Virus record (IMG/VR): IMGVR_UViG_3300046468_000496 | Coordinates: 1-48,578 of that record | Length of the DNA: 48,578 nt | Strand: one strand, 5' to 3' | Source of the DNA: a virus | Shown: piece by piece, positions 30,085 to 38,188 of the stretch | Layout: every line of letters starts with the position of its first letter | Numbering within the stretch: position 1 is the first letter of the stretch | The notes under the pieces: model-generated | Told to the model about the DNA's origin: nothing | Seen by the model: the letters and a program-made list of their open reading frames with translations, nothing else | Database searches by the model: none | Position numbers and translations under genes: made by a program

Positions 30085-32309
30085 TGAAATCATTTAAACA
30101 ATTTAGAGAAGAGAAGGTAAAATCAGTTGTATTTACATTTGGTCGGTTCAATCCACCTACAACTGGCCATGAAAAACTATTGATCAAAGTTGCTTCTATT
30201 GCTATAGGCAATGATTATAGAATCTTTGCTTCTCAATCAGACGATAAGAAAAAGAATCCTCTTAAATATAAAGAGAAGGTTCAATTGATGCGTAAGTTAT
30301 TTCCTAAGTATGGTCGTAATATCATACTTGATAAGAAGATTAAAAATTCTTTAGATGCTCTTGTATATCTTTATGATGAAGGGTATACGCAAGCAACTAT
30401 GGTTGTTGGCGCTGATAGAATTTCAGATTTTAAGAAATTGCTAACAAAGTATAATGGTGTAAAGGCTCGCCACGGTTTCTATGATTTTCCAGATGGAATA
30501 CAAATTGTATCTGCAGGAGAACGAGACCCTGATGCAGATGATGTCTCTGGTATGTCTGCATCTAAGATGAGAGCAGCAGCAACCGAAGGTGATTTCAAAG
30601 CATTCGCAAACGGCTTACCTAAATCTTACGGTGATAAATTAGGCGTATTCAATCTTCTTCGCAAGAGAATGGGATTGAAAGAGATGACAAGTTTTCGTAA
30701 ACACATTGAATTGAAGACAACAAACATCCGAGAAAGATATATTGCAGATGAGGTTTTCCTAGTAGGTGATGAATTCTTAACTTTGGAAGGTAATATTCAT
30801 TCTGTTGTAGAAAGATGCACAAACTATATTCTTGGTTCAGATGATAAGAAATATTTCCTTGATAAGATTGTTGAAGTAAAACAAGATAAGGAAATTGAAG
30901 ATCGCAAAGGTTCTCAACCAGCCAAGTATTTTGCAAAAGATGCAGATGGTGATGAGATGGCTAAATCTACAAAACAGAAAAGAGCCGCACACTTTAAGAA
31001 GAAATCTACCAAGCCCGCTCCTGGCGATGCAACGGCAAAAACAAAACCTTCACAACATACTAAGAAATTCAAAGATATGTTTGGTGAAAAGGTTGAATAT
31101 TTTTCTATGCCAGAACTTAAGAAGCATCTGAAAAAAGAATATGGATCAAAGGCTTCTTCTCTTAGAATTTTAAAAGTTGGTGGAGGTGTATCAATCCAAA
31201 CACCAGGTGGACAGGAACTAGAAAGATATAATAGAGTTCCTAAATTAGGTTACACACTCGCCGAAGACAAAAATCCAGTCGTAGATACTGAAGATAGTGT
31301 AGAAGAGGGCGTAAATGATCCAGCGATTTTCAAAGCCGTATTCCTAGCAGGTGGACCTGGATCTGGTAAATCATTTACTGTTGGTCAAACAGGATTGAGT
31401 GCTCTTGGTCTTAAACTAGTTAATTCTGATCCTGCCTTTGAAAAAGCAATCAAGAAAGCAGGAGGAGTAATGGAACCAGAGTTTATCTTCTCACCAAAAG
31501 GTCAAGAGATAAGGAGAGGAGCGAAAGCACTCACGGGCAAACAGATGGACCTTTATGTCTCTGGTCGCCTCGGACTCACCATTGATGGAACAGGAAAAGA
31601 TTTCAATAAGATTAAAGGTCAAGCCGAACAACTAAAAGCAATAGGCTATGATGTAGCTATGATCTTTGTTAATACCGATCTTGAGACTGCTATCAAAAGA
31701 GACCAGGAAAGAAGTAGAACTGTTGGAGCAAGTGCGGTTACAAAGATGTGGCAAGACGTTCAAAAGAATATTGGTAAATTCCAAGCATTCTTTAGAAATC
31801 AATTTGTTGTTGTGGATAATTCAATTGGTTCTAATTGGAAAAAGGCAACAACTGATGCCTACAAAAAGATGAAGAAGTTTGCTGATCAAGAGCCAAGATC
31901 AAAGGTTGCTCAAGATTGGATTAAAAGTCAATACGCTAAATCTGAAGGTACAATGGACCCCGAAATGATTAAACTTCTGACTAAAGCAATGAAAGAGATT
32001 CCAGGTTCGAAGAATCAGAAAGGTGTTGTTAAGAAATTAAATGCTCTTAGAAAGAAAGCCAAACTTGAGCCAATACCGATTGATGAGGACACAAAGAAAG
32101 GTCTTCAGAAGAAAGCAGATAAAACAGGCATTCCTTATGGCATTCTCAAAAAGGTATTTGATCGTGGCGTAGCTGCTTGGAAAACAGGACACCGCCCTGG
32201 TACAACCGCAACTCAATGGGGCTATGCTAGAGTGAATTCCTTCGCAACTAAGAGTAAAGGTACTTGGGGTGGCGCAGATAAAGATTTAGCAGCAAAGGTA
32301 AGAGGATGA
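30084..32309 (+). CDS. NMNAT-like nucleotidyltransferase / zeta-like P-loop kinase fusion
   Basis: 741 residues, multidomain. N-terminal tag MKSFKQFREEK; residues about 13-190 are a HIGH-type nucleotidyltransferase (FTFGRFNPPTTGHEKL with T-x-G-H, MVVGADR, and SGMSASKMRAAA as the IS-x-T-x-x-R-like motif), like NMN adenylyltransferases. Then a basic linker with a KRAAHFKKK and KPSQHTKKFKDMFGE block, and at about 420 a P-loop kinase: FLAGGPGSGKSF, LVNSDPAF, typical of zeta-toxin or polynucleotide kinase-like proteins. The C-terminus (about 660-741, KTGHRPGTTATQWGYARV) resembles DUF5824. It could act on NAD or nucleic acid in the host. The start at 30084 overlaps the upstream stop by one base. 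Confidence 0.75.
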   Translation: MKSFKQFREEKVKSVVFTFGRFNPPTTGHEKLLIKVASIAIGNDYRIFASQSDDKKKNPLKYKEKVQLMRKLFPKYGRNIILDKKIKNSLDALVYLYDEGYTQATMVVGADRISDFKKLLTKYNGVKARHGFYDFPDGIQIVSAGERDPDADDVSGMSASKMRAAATEGDFKAFANGLPKSYGDKLGVFNLLRKRMGLKEMTSFRKHIELKTTNIRERYIADEVFLVGDEFLTLEGNIHSVVERCTNYILGSDDKKYFLDKIVEVKQDKEIEDRKGSQPAKYFAKDADGDEMAKSTKQKRAAHFKKKSTKPAPGDATAKTKPSQHTKKFKDMFGEKVEYFSMPELKKHLKKEYGSKASSLRILKVGGGVSIQTPGGQELERYNRVPKLGYTLAEDKNPVVDTEDSVEEGVNDPAIFKAVFLAGGPGSGKSFTVGQTGLSALGLKLVNSDPAFEKAIKKAGGVMEPEFIFSPKGQEIRRGAKALTGKQMDLYVSGRLGLTIDGTGKDFNKIKGQAEQLKAIGYDVAMIFVNTDLETAIKRDQERSRTVGASAVTKMWQDVQKNIGKFQAFFRNQFVVVDNSIGSNWKKATTDAYKKMKKFADQEPRSKVAQDWIKSQYAKSEGTMDPEMIKLLTKAMKEIPGSKNQKGVVKKLNALRKKAKLEPIPIDEDTKKGLQKKADKTGIPYGILKKVFDRGVAAWKTGHRPGTTATQWGYARVNSFATKSKGTWGGADKDLAAKVRG

Positions 32310-33586
32310 TACAATTTAACGAATATTTAGAGATAGGTACAAAACAGATATCTTATAAATACAAGAAAGATACTCCTGGCGAAAAAACAACTATGAAAAG
32401 AGAAAAATTTATACCCAAAAATGTAATGGATGAAGATGTGCCTGCCTTTATGGGTGCTCTTGCTCAAGCCGCGAAAGACGGCAAGAAAGATTTTAAATTC
32501 GGAGATAAGACCTACAAGGTCAAGTTAAAGAAAGATGTAGCTGATAAGATCACCAAGAATATGGATGAATCAAAGGATTTTGAACCCCATATGATGTATG
32601 ATCCCAAGACAGGTAAAGAATATAAGGCAGAAAAGCCTGAAGACCATGAAAGAATGGCTAAATTGGGTTATACACATGAGAAGCCCGAAATGAAATCTGA
32701 AGCCACAGAATCTGATTATATGAAATTATCAGATAAAGAATTAGATGAACTTCTTACAATTTTTGAAAATGTCCATAGATCAACTTCTAAGGATGTTATG
32801 AAAGCATTAAGCTTAGAAAAGAAAAGAAGATCACTCAAAGAAGATCAAAATTTAACACAAAGTAAAAAGGAAAAAACTAAAATGTATTTTAAAGATAAGA
32901 AGACTCAGAAAGTCGCAGAAGCGGTGAAAAGGGTAATGAAAAGTAAAGAAGAGAGTAACGCATTCACTGCTGCCGCGGCTGAAGCTAAACTTGCTGGCAA
33001 AACAGAATTCGAATTTGAGGGTAAGAAATATCCAGTCAAGATCAAGGATGGCGCTGCCAAAGCAATCGCTAAGGAATCTGTTGAACTTCAAGAAGCAAGT
33101 TTCGGTGATATCGAAAAGATAATTAAGTGGGCGGATAAGTATTTCAAAGACAAGCGTAAGTTCAGACACCCATCGACTGATATTTCTAAGAAATATGGCA
33201 CTGCATTTATCAATCTTACTATTATGAACGTCATCATTATTCGACTTGGTGGTAAAAAAGGAATAGTAGTTACTCACGATGATCGCACAAATGGTAGTGG
33301 TAAAGATTATGAAGAACACTTTTCTAATGCAAACGGTGTTATTAAGTTTGTTGAAAAGAAATATAACGAAATGCCAAAGGACGAATCCGTTGAAGAATCA
33401 ATTGAAGAATCAGTTGAACTTGAAGAAGGCAAATTTGATAAACTAGAAAAGAAACTTGGACGTATTAATCCAGAATCTTTAGAAGCCGTCATGGGTGGAA
33501 AGATTAAATTAGATAAAGCAGAAAAGAAAGAGTTCGATGAATTTATGAAGGGTGTCCGAAAGATGTTTGCATCCAAACAATATTAA
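32306..33586 (+). CDS. putative prohead core/internal protein with repeats
   Basis: 426 residues, very lysine- and glutamate-rich. Begins MIQFNEYLEIG. Two copies of a basic module occur, FMGALAQAAKDGKKDFKFGDKTYKVKLK (near residue 48) and FTAAAAEAKLAGKTEFEFEGKKYPVKIK (near residue 220), suggesting internal duplication. Sites LQE|A and LEE|G match the prohead-protease rule. The MYDPKTGKEYKAEKPEDHERM block recurs in head-associated proteins of marine T4-like phages, as I recall. A scaffold or core role is likely; no enzyme motif is seen. Confidence 0.6.
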   Translation: MIQFNEYLEIGTKQISYKYKKDTPGEKTTMKREKFIPKNVMDEDVPAFMGALAQAAKDGKKDFKFGDKTYKVKLKKDVADKITKNMDESKDFEPHMMYDPKTGKEYKAEKPEDHERMAKLGYTHEKPEMKSEATESDYMKLSDKELDELLTIFENVHRSTSKDVMKALSLEKKRRSLKEDQNLTQSKKEKTKMYFKDKKTQKVAEAVKRVMKSKEESNAFTAAAAEAKLAGKTEFEFEGKKYPVKIKDGAAKAIAKESVELQEASFGDIEKIIKWADKYFKDKRKFRHPSTDISKKYGTAFINLTIMNVIIIRLGGKKGIVVTHDDRTNGSGKDYEEHFSNANGVIKFVEKKYNEMPKDESVEESIEESVELEEGKFDKLEKKLGRINPESLEAVMGGKIKLDKAEKKEFDEFMKGVRKMFASKQY

Positions 33587-33590
33587 GAAC

Positions 33591-34601
33591 ATGAATATTT
33601 CAGAAATTAATCAAAGGAATCTATCACTGCTTGATGTAAATCAGCTCAAGGCATTCCTTGATATCTTTAAAGGTGTATCTAATCCAAAAGCCAAGGTTGT
33701 TATAAAAGACCTGACTCGCGAACTTGGAACCCGCAAGATGGAAGCAGTTGAAGAAGCATCTGTTAAAGATATCATCAAAGCAGTTAAAGCAGCTGCCAAA
33801 AAGATTGGCGGAATCATTGACAAGGTGTTCGATGATAAAGGATTTCAAGATGCTTATGCTAAATACGTCGATAATCCTAAAGATAAAAATAGACTGAAAA
33901 AAATTCAAGACTATACAAATGGTATGCTTGGTGATATGTCTGAAGAATCTGATCTTGAAGAAGCAGTTAAGTTTTGGACAGTTACTATTACTAAGAAAGC
34001 CGGAAAACTTTTCAAAGGTCAGACTGTGGATGTAAAAGCCCGCAACTCTGCGGAAGCCATTAAGAAAGGTATTAAGCAGATGAAAGGCAATCCAATGACA
34101 GTTCCAAGTGGTAGCGTAGATGCGGTGTTAGGCGAAGCGACTGATCTTGAAGAAGCCGCACTTCCATTCAAGGAATTAGAAAAGTCTTGGATCAGAACAA
34201 AGGGTAATGATAAGAAAAGAGCAAAACTTATTAAGAAGCATAAACTCAAGCCCCTCATCTCTAATGTAAGACAAGGCTCAATTAAACTCGGCCCCATGAA
34301 TGATCTTAAAATGAAAGATGGTAATCATACCATGGCAGGTCTCGACGCAGAAGGCGAACTGATTTTTATAAGTAATAATCCTGTAAGAATTCATTATCCA
34401 TCCAATACTAAAGATCGACCAAAAGGTACAGAGATGAAAGAAAATACCTTACAGCACCAAAGACTTGTCAGAGTCGTAGAAGTTGCTCTTGGAGAAAGAC
34501 CCGAAAATACTAATGACTTTATTAAAGAATCTAATATTGATTTAACAATGACACCATCATCTATCCAAAAGGCATACAAAGAATTTAATATAAAGAAATA
34601 A
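33591..34601 (+). CDS. putative prohead core-associated protein
   Basis: 336 residues starting MNISEINQRN, 5 bases after the preceding gene. Charged helical N-terminal half, with two LEE|A sites (DLEEAV, DLEEAA) that match a prohead-protease pattern, followed by a more globular part (KFWTVTITKKAGKLFKGQ). Its C-terminal part has a DGNHTMAGLDAEGELIFISNN segment, possibly beta-rich. Not recognised; interpreted as virion core from context. Confidence 0.6.
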   Translation: MNISEINQRNLSLLDVNQLKAFLDIFKGVSNPKAKVVIKDLTRELGTRKMEAVEEASVKDIIKAVKAAAKKIGGIIDKVFDDKGFQDAYAKYVDNPKDKNRLKKIQDYTNGMLGDMSEESDLEEAVKFWTVTITKKAGKLFKGQTVDVKARNSAEAIKKGIKQMKGNPMTVPSGSVDAVLGEATDLEEAALPFKELEKSWIRTKGNDKKRAKLIKKHKLKPLISNVRQGSIKLGPMNDLKMKDGNHTMAGLDAEGELIFISNNPVRIHYPSNTKDRPKGTEMKENTLQHQRLVRVVEVALGERPENTNDFIKESNIDLTMTPSSIQKAYKEFNIKK

Positions 34602-34625
34602 TTTAATACTCATACCAAAAAAAAT

Positions 34626-34886
34626 ATGGCCGAAAAAACCGACCTTCAGAGAATTGGAGATGCTGTGGTTTCCCTTGCGAGAGCAGAGGAAAAACTATCA
34701 TCTATCGATATAACAGTTAAATCCACTCTTTCAAAACTTGAAGCCATTGAAGAACGAGTAAGAGTGGTTGAACAAGAAACACATGACAATACAAATACTG
34801 TAATGCTTGTGAATAGAGTTTTTTGGACAATCTTAACAACAATAATCACCGCCGGCATCGGCACACTATTCTTCCTAATCCGCTAA
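34626..34886 (+). CDS. coiled-coil plus single TM protein (holin-like or membrane anchor)
   Basis: 86 residues. Conserved-type start MAEKTDLQRIGDAVVSLARAEEKL, a coiled coil, then one C-terminal TM segment (VFWTILTTIITAGIGTLFFLI). Marine T4-like phages carry similar short proteins of unknown function (DUF7201-like). N-in, C-tail-anchored topology would fit a holin/antiholin or spanin-like role, but no direct evidence exists. Confidence 0.65.
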   Translation: MAEKTDLQRIGDAVVSLARAEEKLSSIDITVKSTLSKLEAIEERVRVVEQETHDNTNTVMLVNRVFWTILTTIITAGIGTLFFLIR

Positions 34887-34901
34887 AATGTAAATCCCAC
34901 T

Positions 34902-35546
34902 ATGAAAAATACTATGAAATATTTGCCTTTTGTTATAGGTCTAGTTCTCGGATGTTATTATATCCTTACATTGAATCTGGGGAAGACTGTTACTCTTGCC
35001 GCATATGAATATAACCCAGATAATGAGGCAAAACATTTAAATCCCCCAACAGAAGGATTCGGTATCTTTAAGAAAAAAGGTGATGAGATTCCAGAACCAG
35101 GTCCTGTAAAGACCAGAGCAAACTTGATGGTTGATATACTGGCAAATAGCAATCTGGCTCCAGCAAATATCAGATTCAGAGATAGTAAATATAATGAAAT
35201 CTCAAAGAAAGAATATAAGACTATTATAAAAGCATGGGAATGGTACATATTTGATAATGATATAATGTTTATCTTCGAAATCTTTGATTGCGATAATTAT
35301 TCTAATGCTTTCAAAGCCTTTGTTGAATTATATAATCATAAATGGGGAACAAATATAGCCGTCGGCAAAGTAGTGGTTCATCAGAAAGAAGAATTTGGTT
35401 TTGTTGAAGGAGCACTCGGTGCATACCACATGCTCAATGTGATTTATGTAGAAGGACAATTCATCGTGGTCGAACCACAAAACTCAGTTTCAACAGAATT
35501 ATTTAAATATCCTAATAACCAAAATTTATTAGAAATAGAAATATGA
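34902..35546 (+). CDS. membrane- or lipid-anchored transglutaminase-like cysteine protease
   Basis: 214 residues. N-terminal MKNTMKYLPFVIGLVLGC is either a signal anchor or a lipoprotein signal (VLGC resembles a lipobox). The C-terminal part has FDCDNYSNAFKAFVELYN, then GALGAYHMLNVIYVEG and IVVEPQN: Cys, His and Asn/Asp in the order and spacing of bacterial transglutaminase-like cysteine proteinases. It would act in the periplasm or at a membrane. Adjacent to a TM protein, it may take part in lysis, envelope alteration or exclusion of other phages. The catalytic triad is inferred by eye. Confidence 0.55.
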   Translation: MKNTMKYLPFVIGLVLGCYYILTLNLGKTVTLAAYEYNPDNEAKHLNPPTEGFGIFKKKGDEIPEPGPVKTRANLMVDILANSNLAPANIRFRDSKYNEISKKEYKTIIKAWEWYIFDNDIMFIFEIFDCDNYSNAFKAFVELYNHKWGTNIAVGKVVVHQKEEFGFVEGALGAYHMLNVIYVEGQFIVVEPQNSVSTELFKYPNNQNLLEIEI

Positions 35547-35896
35547 GATCATTTTCAGACTTTTACAACGAAGCTCTTACTGTTCAACAGAGGCGTAAGA
35601 GAGCAGTCTTAATGAAGAGGCTGGCACCGAAGATTGCACTCAAGAGAAAGATTGCGATGAAGAGAAAGGCTAACCCAGAGAAATTAAAATCAAGATCAGA
35701 TAAAGCCGCAAAAAATTTACTTAGATCAAAATTAGCAAAGACCGCACCATATTCACAATTGTCCTTTGCACAAAAAGCAATGATTGATAAGAAGCTAGAT
35801 AAAAAGAAAGCATTAATTTCAAAGATATCCAAGAAGCTTCTTCCTTCAATTAAACAAAAAGAAAAAGAAAGAATTAAAAATAAAAACCCGCAATGA
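35543..35896 (+). CDS. very basic conserved late protein (internal-protein-like)
   Basis: 117 residues, roughly one third Lys/Arg. Begins MRSFSDFYNEALTVQQRRKR, again a capsid-targeting-like peptide with a YNE|A site, then basic helical repeats (LMKRLAPKIALKRKIAMKRK). I recall near-identical proteins in many marine T4-like genomes, without known function. The charge and tag fit a DNA-condensing internal head protein similar in character to T4 internal proteins. It overlaps its neighbours by 4 bases on both sides. Confidence 0.7.
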   Translation: MRSFSDFYNEALTVQQRRKRAVLMKRLAPKIALKRKIAMKRKANPEKLKSRSDKAAKNLLRSKLAKTAPYSQLSFAQKAMIDKKLDKKKALISKISKKLLPSIKQKEKERIKNKNPQ

Positions 35897-36249
35897 AAAA
35901 TATAAAAGATACAATAACAGAGATTCTCCTTGAAGAAGAAAAACAGGAATCAAAAGCTGCTTATGATTTCAAACAGATTCATAGTGTAGAAATATTTGAT
36001 GGCATCGAAGAAGCCGTCAAACCTGAAGTCTTTGTTAAAGGCGGAAATACAAAGGTATCAGCAAGTGATGTTGACGATATCCTTTCTAAGATTTTTACAA
36101 AGAAGGCACTCGCTAAGAAAGTAGAAGATTCTAAAGCATATAAGACTGGCTTCAAATCAAAAGGTCGAGGTAGAAATCCATATAAGGTAGATACCGCCGA
36201 CTATCATCTATTCATTCTAGGTGTACAAGCAGAGGAACTTGATAGATAA
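35893..36249 (+). CDS. hypothetical late protein, 118 aa
   Basis: Begins MKNIKDTITEILLEEEK with an LLE|E site, then an acidic middle and a basic C-terminal part (FKSKGRGRNPYKVDTADYH). Overlaps the basic protein gene by 4 bases and the next gene by 1. Not recognised; could be a small head or core component. Confidence 0.6.
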   Translation: MKNIKDTITEILLEEEKQESKAAYDFKQIHSVEIFDGIEEAVKPEVFVKGGNTKVSASDVDDILSKIFTKKALAKKVEDSKAYKTGFKSKGRGRNPYKVDTADYHLFILGVQAEELDR

Positions 36250-36563
36250 TGGATACACTTGGAGCAACATTATCTATTACACCTGATGGCACCGCGATTT
36301 CAACAGCGCTTGATGAAGTTGATGCAAACACTATCAATTCATCAACTCGCGTAATGGCAGTAAATGGTGATGATAAAAAGAAAGTAGTTTTTATTAATGA
36401 TGCTTCTGATAACATGATAGCTTCCTTTACTCTACCTCGATACAACTCTATAACTTTTATTAAAAAATCAACCGATAAAGTTTACGGTCAAAACTATGCG
36501 CCTGGTAAAGGCTCCGCAACCAATCTAACATTCCAACAAGTAATTTCCCGACATGCTGATTAA
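36249..36563 (+). CDS. small virion-type beta protein, paralogue A
   Basis: 104 residues. Core RVMAVNGDDKKKVVFIND, then IASFTLPRYNSITFIKKSTDKVY. The protein at 36553 shares the same blocks (VVNGSSAKRVIFLTD, GSFTLPRYAMVKVVKKSTEKLH), so these are tandem duplicates. Short beta-sandwich-like proteins of this pattern occur in marine T4-like phages as structural proteins, in my recollection. Possibly decoration or tail-fibre-associated. Confidence 0.65.
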   Translation: MDTLGATLSITPDGTAISTALDEVDANTINSSTRVMAVNGDDKKKVVFINDASDNMIASFTLPRYNSITFIKKSTDKVYGQNYAPGKGSATNLTFQQVISRHAD

Positions 36564-36843
36564 TCCACAATCCACTCTCATTACTGCAGACAAAGCAGCT
36601 AATTCAAATAATGTCTCCGACGCAAATTGCGTATTAGTCGTAAACGGCTCTTCCGCCAAACGTGTGATATTTTTAACCGATGCTAATGACGCAGCAATTG
36701 GAAGCTTTACTCTTCCTAGATATGCAATGGTTAAAGTAGTTAAAAAATCAACTGAAAAATTACATGCCGCAAATAATTTAGCGGGTGACGGCAATGTTGG
36801 AGATATTCTAGTTACATTTACAAAAATAGGATTTACTGATTAG
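36553..36843 (+). CDS. small virion-type beta protein, paralogue B
   Basis: 96 residues; starts inside the end of paralogue A (11-base overlap). Shares the V-V-N-G, FLTDANDAAIGSFTLPRY and KKSTEKL blocks with it at perhaps 35-40% identity by eye over about 50 residues. The N-terminus (LINPQSTLITADKAANSNN) is variable between copies. Same tentative structural role. Confidence 0.65.
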   Translation: MLINPQSTLITADKAANSNNVSDANCVLVVNGSSAKRVIFLTDANDAAIGSFTLPRYAMVKVVKKSTEKLHAANNLAGDGNVGDILVTFTKIGFTD

Positions 36844-36851
36844 TGGTTAGG

Positions 36852-36859
36852 TATAAATA
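36852..36859 (+). promoter_or_regulatory. late promoter box, 5 bases from an ATG
   Basis: TATAAATA ending 5 bases before ATG 36865. The predicted late transcript is leaderless or nearly so. Confidence 0.65.
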
Positions 36860-36864
36860 AGTTC

Positions 36865-37227
36865 ATGTTCAATGAATTAAATGATGCTAATTTCGAATTG
36901 TATGCCGCTAACCATTACTCTAACTCAGCTTGTCTGGGTATAGAAGATTTCAAGGAGGATTTACAAAGATTTAAATATATTAATAGACTACTAAGAAAAT
37001 ATGATAAATCCGGTATTATATCCGAAAGACTAATCCTAAATCATATTATAACAATCTACAATGTTTTTGAAAGACCAGCAGCGACAACAATGCTCTTCTA
37101 TCGAACAGAAACCAAACACTGGCCCGCTATCAAGACATTCCTAATATATCTAAATTTTCTCAAACCTGGTCAAAAAGACCTTGTAAAAATCGATCTATAC
37201 ATCGCTAAAAAATTACAATCATTATAA
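36865..37227 (+). CDS. conserved late protein of marine T4-like phages (DUF7207-like)
   Basis: 120 residues. Blocks DFKEDLQRFKYINRLLRKY, SERLILNHIITIYNVF and KHWPAIKTFLIYL match a small helical protein that I recall from nearly all cyanophage-type T4-like genomes. Function unknown. It is expressed from a late box and is followed 3 bases later by another conserved gene. Confidence 0.75.
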   Translation: MFNELNDANFELYAANHYSNSACLGIEDFKEDLQRFKYINRLLRKYDKSGIISERLILNHIITIYNVFERPAATTMLFYRTETKHWPAIKTFLIYLNFLKPGQKDLVKIDLYIAKKLQSL

Positions 37228-37230
37228 TAC

Positions 37231-37812
37231 ATGTTTTTAAGAGGAGCAGATTTCATTTACACACTTCGATTCCTAAGGCTACTTACAATGCCTTATGAGA
37301 AGACTGATGCTTTCAAACAAGGAATCATTGATAGAGATGGAGAGAAACTGAAATCACCTGAAACATCTGATGAGAAGAAAGCATATGGAACATTCCACAG
37401 ATTGGTATTTAATATCAGAAGATTAATGGCAAAGATTCCTGGCGGAAGAAGCACCATTGCCAGATACGGCGCGGCCCTTTGGTTAATCAAAGAGAAAACA
37501 AATATTTCAGATAAAAAATTAGTAAAGATTCTTAATGAACTTACAGAACTAGAAATCGATGAAAATAACCAATTATGCGAATCGGGCAATTGGTTTCTCG
37601 TAGAAGATTCTAATAGACTTAGTTCTGGCACATATACTTTAACCAAGGATTTGCCATTGAAGAATGGAGAATTACTTGCTAAACAAAATACAACTGTTGT
37701 AGTTGAGGAACACGAACCCGTAGGTCAAGTATTTGGCATTAAAATATTCAAGGGACATCATGTGAAAACCAAGCAAAGTATATATATTACACAGGACGAT
37801 ATAACATTCTAA
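37231..37812 (+). CDS. conserved late protein with helical N-terminus and beta C-terminus
   Basis: 193 residues. MFLRGADFIYTLRFLRLLTMPYEKTDAF, then GTFHRLVFNIRRLMAKIPGG, are typical of a conserved protein adjacent to the preceding one in marine T4-like phages. The C-terminal third (YTLTKDLPLKNGELLAKQN) looks beta-rich. No enzyme motif. Probably virion assembly related, based only on company and late expression. Confidence 0.75.
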   Translation: MFLRGADFIYTLRFLRLLTMPYEKTDAFKQGIIDRDGEKLKSPETSDEKKAYGTFHRLVFNIRRLMAKIPGGRSTIARYGAALWLIKEKTNISDKKLVKILNELTELEIDENNQLCESGNWFLVEDSNRLSSGTYTLTKDLPLKNGELLAKQNTTVVVEEHEPVGQVFGIKIFKGHHVKTKQSIYITQDDITF

Positions 37813-37814
37813 AT

Positions 37815-38111
37815 ATGAAACAAGAAAAAGAACAGGTAACAACATCAGCAGTGGCACTTGATCCAGTCATGCCAAAGAAGAAGAAGAAAATAAAATATAA
37901 AGACTTCGATGTTCCAACTGAGGTTTTTCAAAGGTTTCAAACTGGAAGAAATAAGTTTGAGAGATGGGCAAAATATCTTGATTTAACTGATGATGATCAG
38001 AAGAAGATATATGACTATGCCCGAAAGAACAGAGGTTCAGTCCTGGTTCTCAGAGATGCCACCAATGGTGCTTTGAGAGCGATTAGACAAAGATCGTCTA
38101 ATGGTTTATAG
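37815..38111 (+). CDS. small conserved basic protein, 98 aa
   Basis: Basic start (PKKKKKIKYKDFDVPTEVF) then FQTGRNKFERWAKYLDLTDDDQKKIYDYARK and VLVLRDATNGALRAIRQRS. Third member of a small conserved gene trio. Possibly RNA- or DNA-binding from its charge; function unknown. Confidence 0.7.
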   Translation: MKQEKEQVTTSAVALDPVMPKKKKKIKYKDFDVPTEVFQRFQTGRNKFERWAKYLDLTDDDQKKIYDYARKNRGSVLVLRDATNGALRAIRQRSSNGL

Positions 38112-38176
38112 AGATTACCTATAATCTCCCTAGTACAAAAAATAAATTAATGGTTCATTAATGAGAGCCATTTAAC
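38105..38176 (+). other. intergenic hairpins before nrdB
   Basis: Two inverted repeats: GAGATTA/TAATCTC (about 38111-38128) and AATGGTTC/GAGCCATT (about 38152-38175, one G-U pair). Neither has a good T-run, so they may be weak terminators or RNA-stabilising ends of the late transcript. Confidence 0.45.
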
Positions 38177-38188
38177 TGAATTATAATG

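Noticed and set aside
32354-32361. TATAAATA inside the prohead-core-like gene
   Set aside because: Near the gene's own start, but no new start follows at a suitable distance; the neighbouring late genes appear to be read through.
38105-38176. Rho-independent terminator before nrdB
   Set aside because: Stem-loops exist but lack a T-run, so only weak hairpins are reported.
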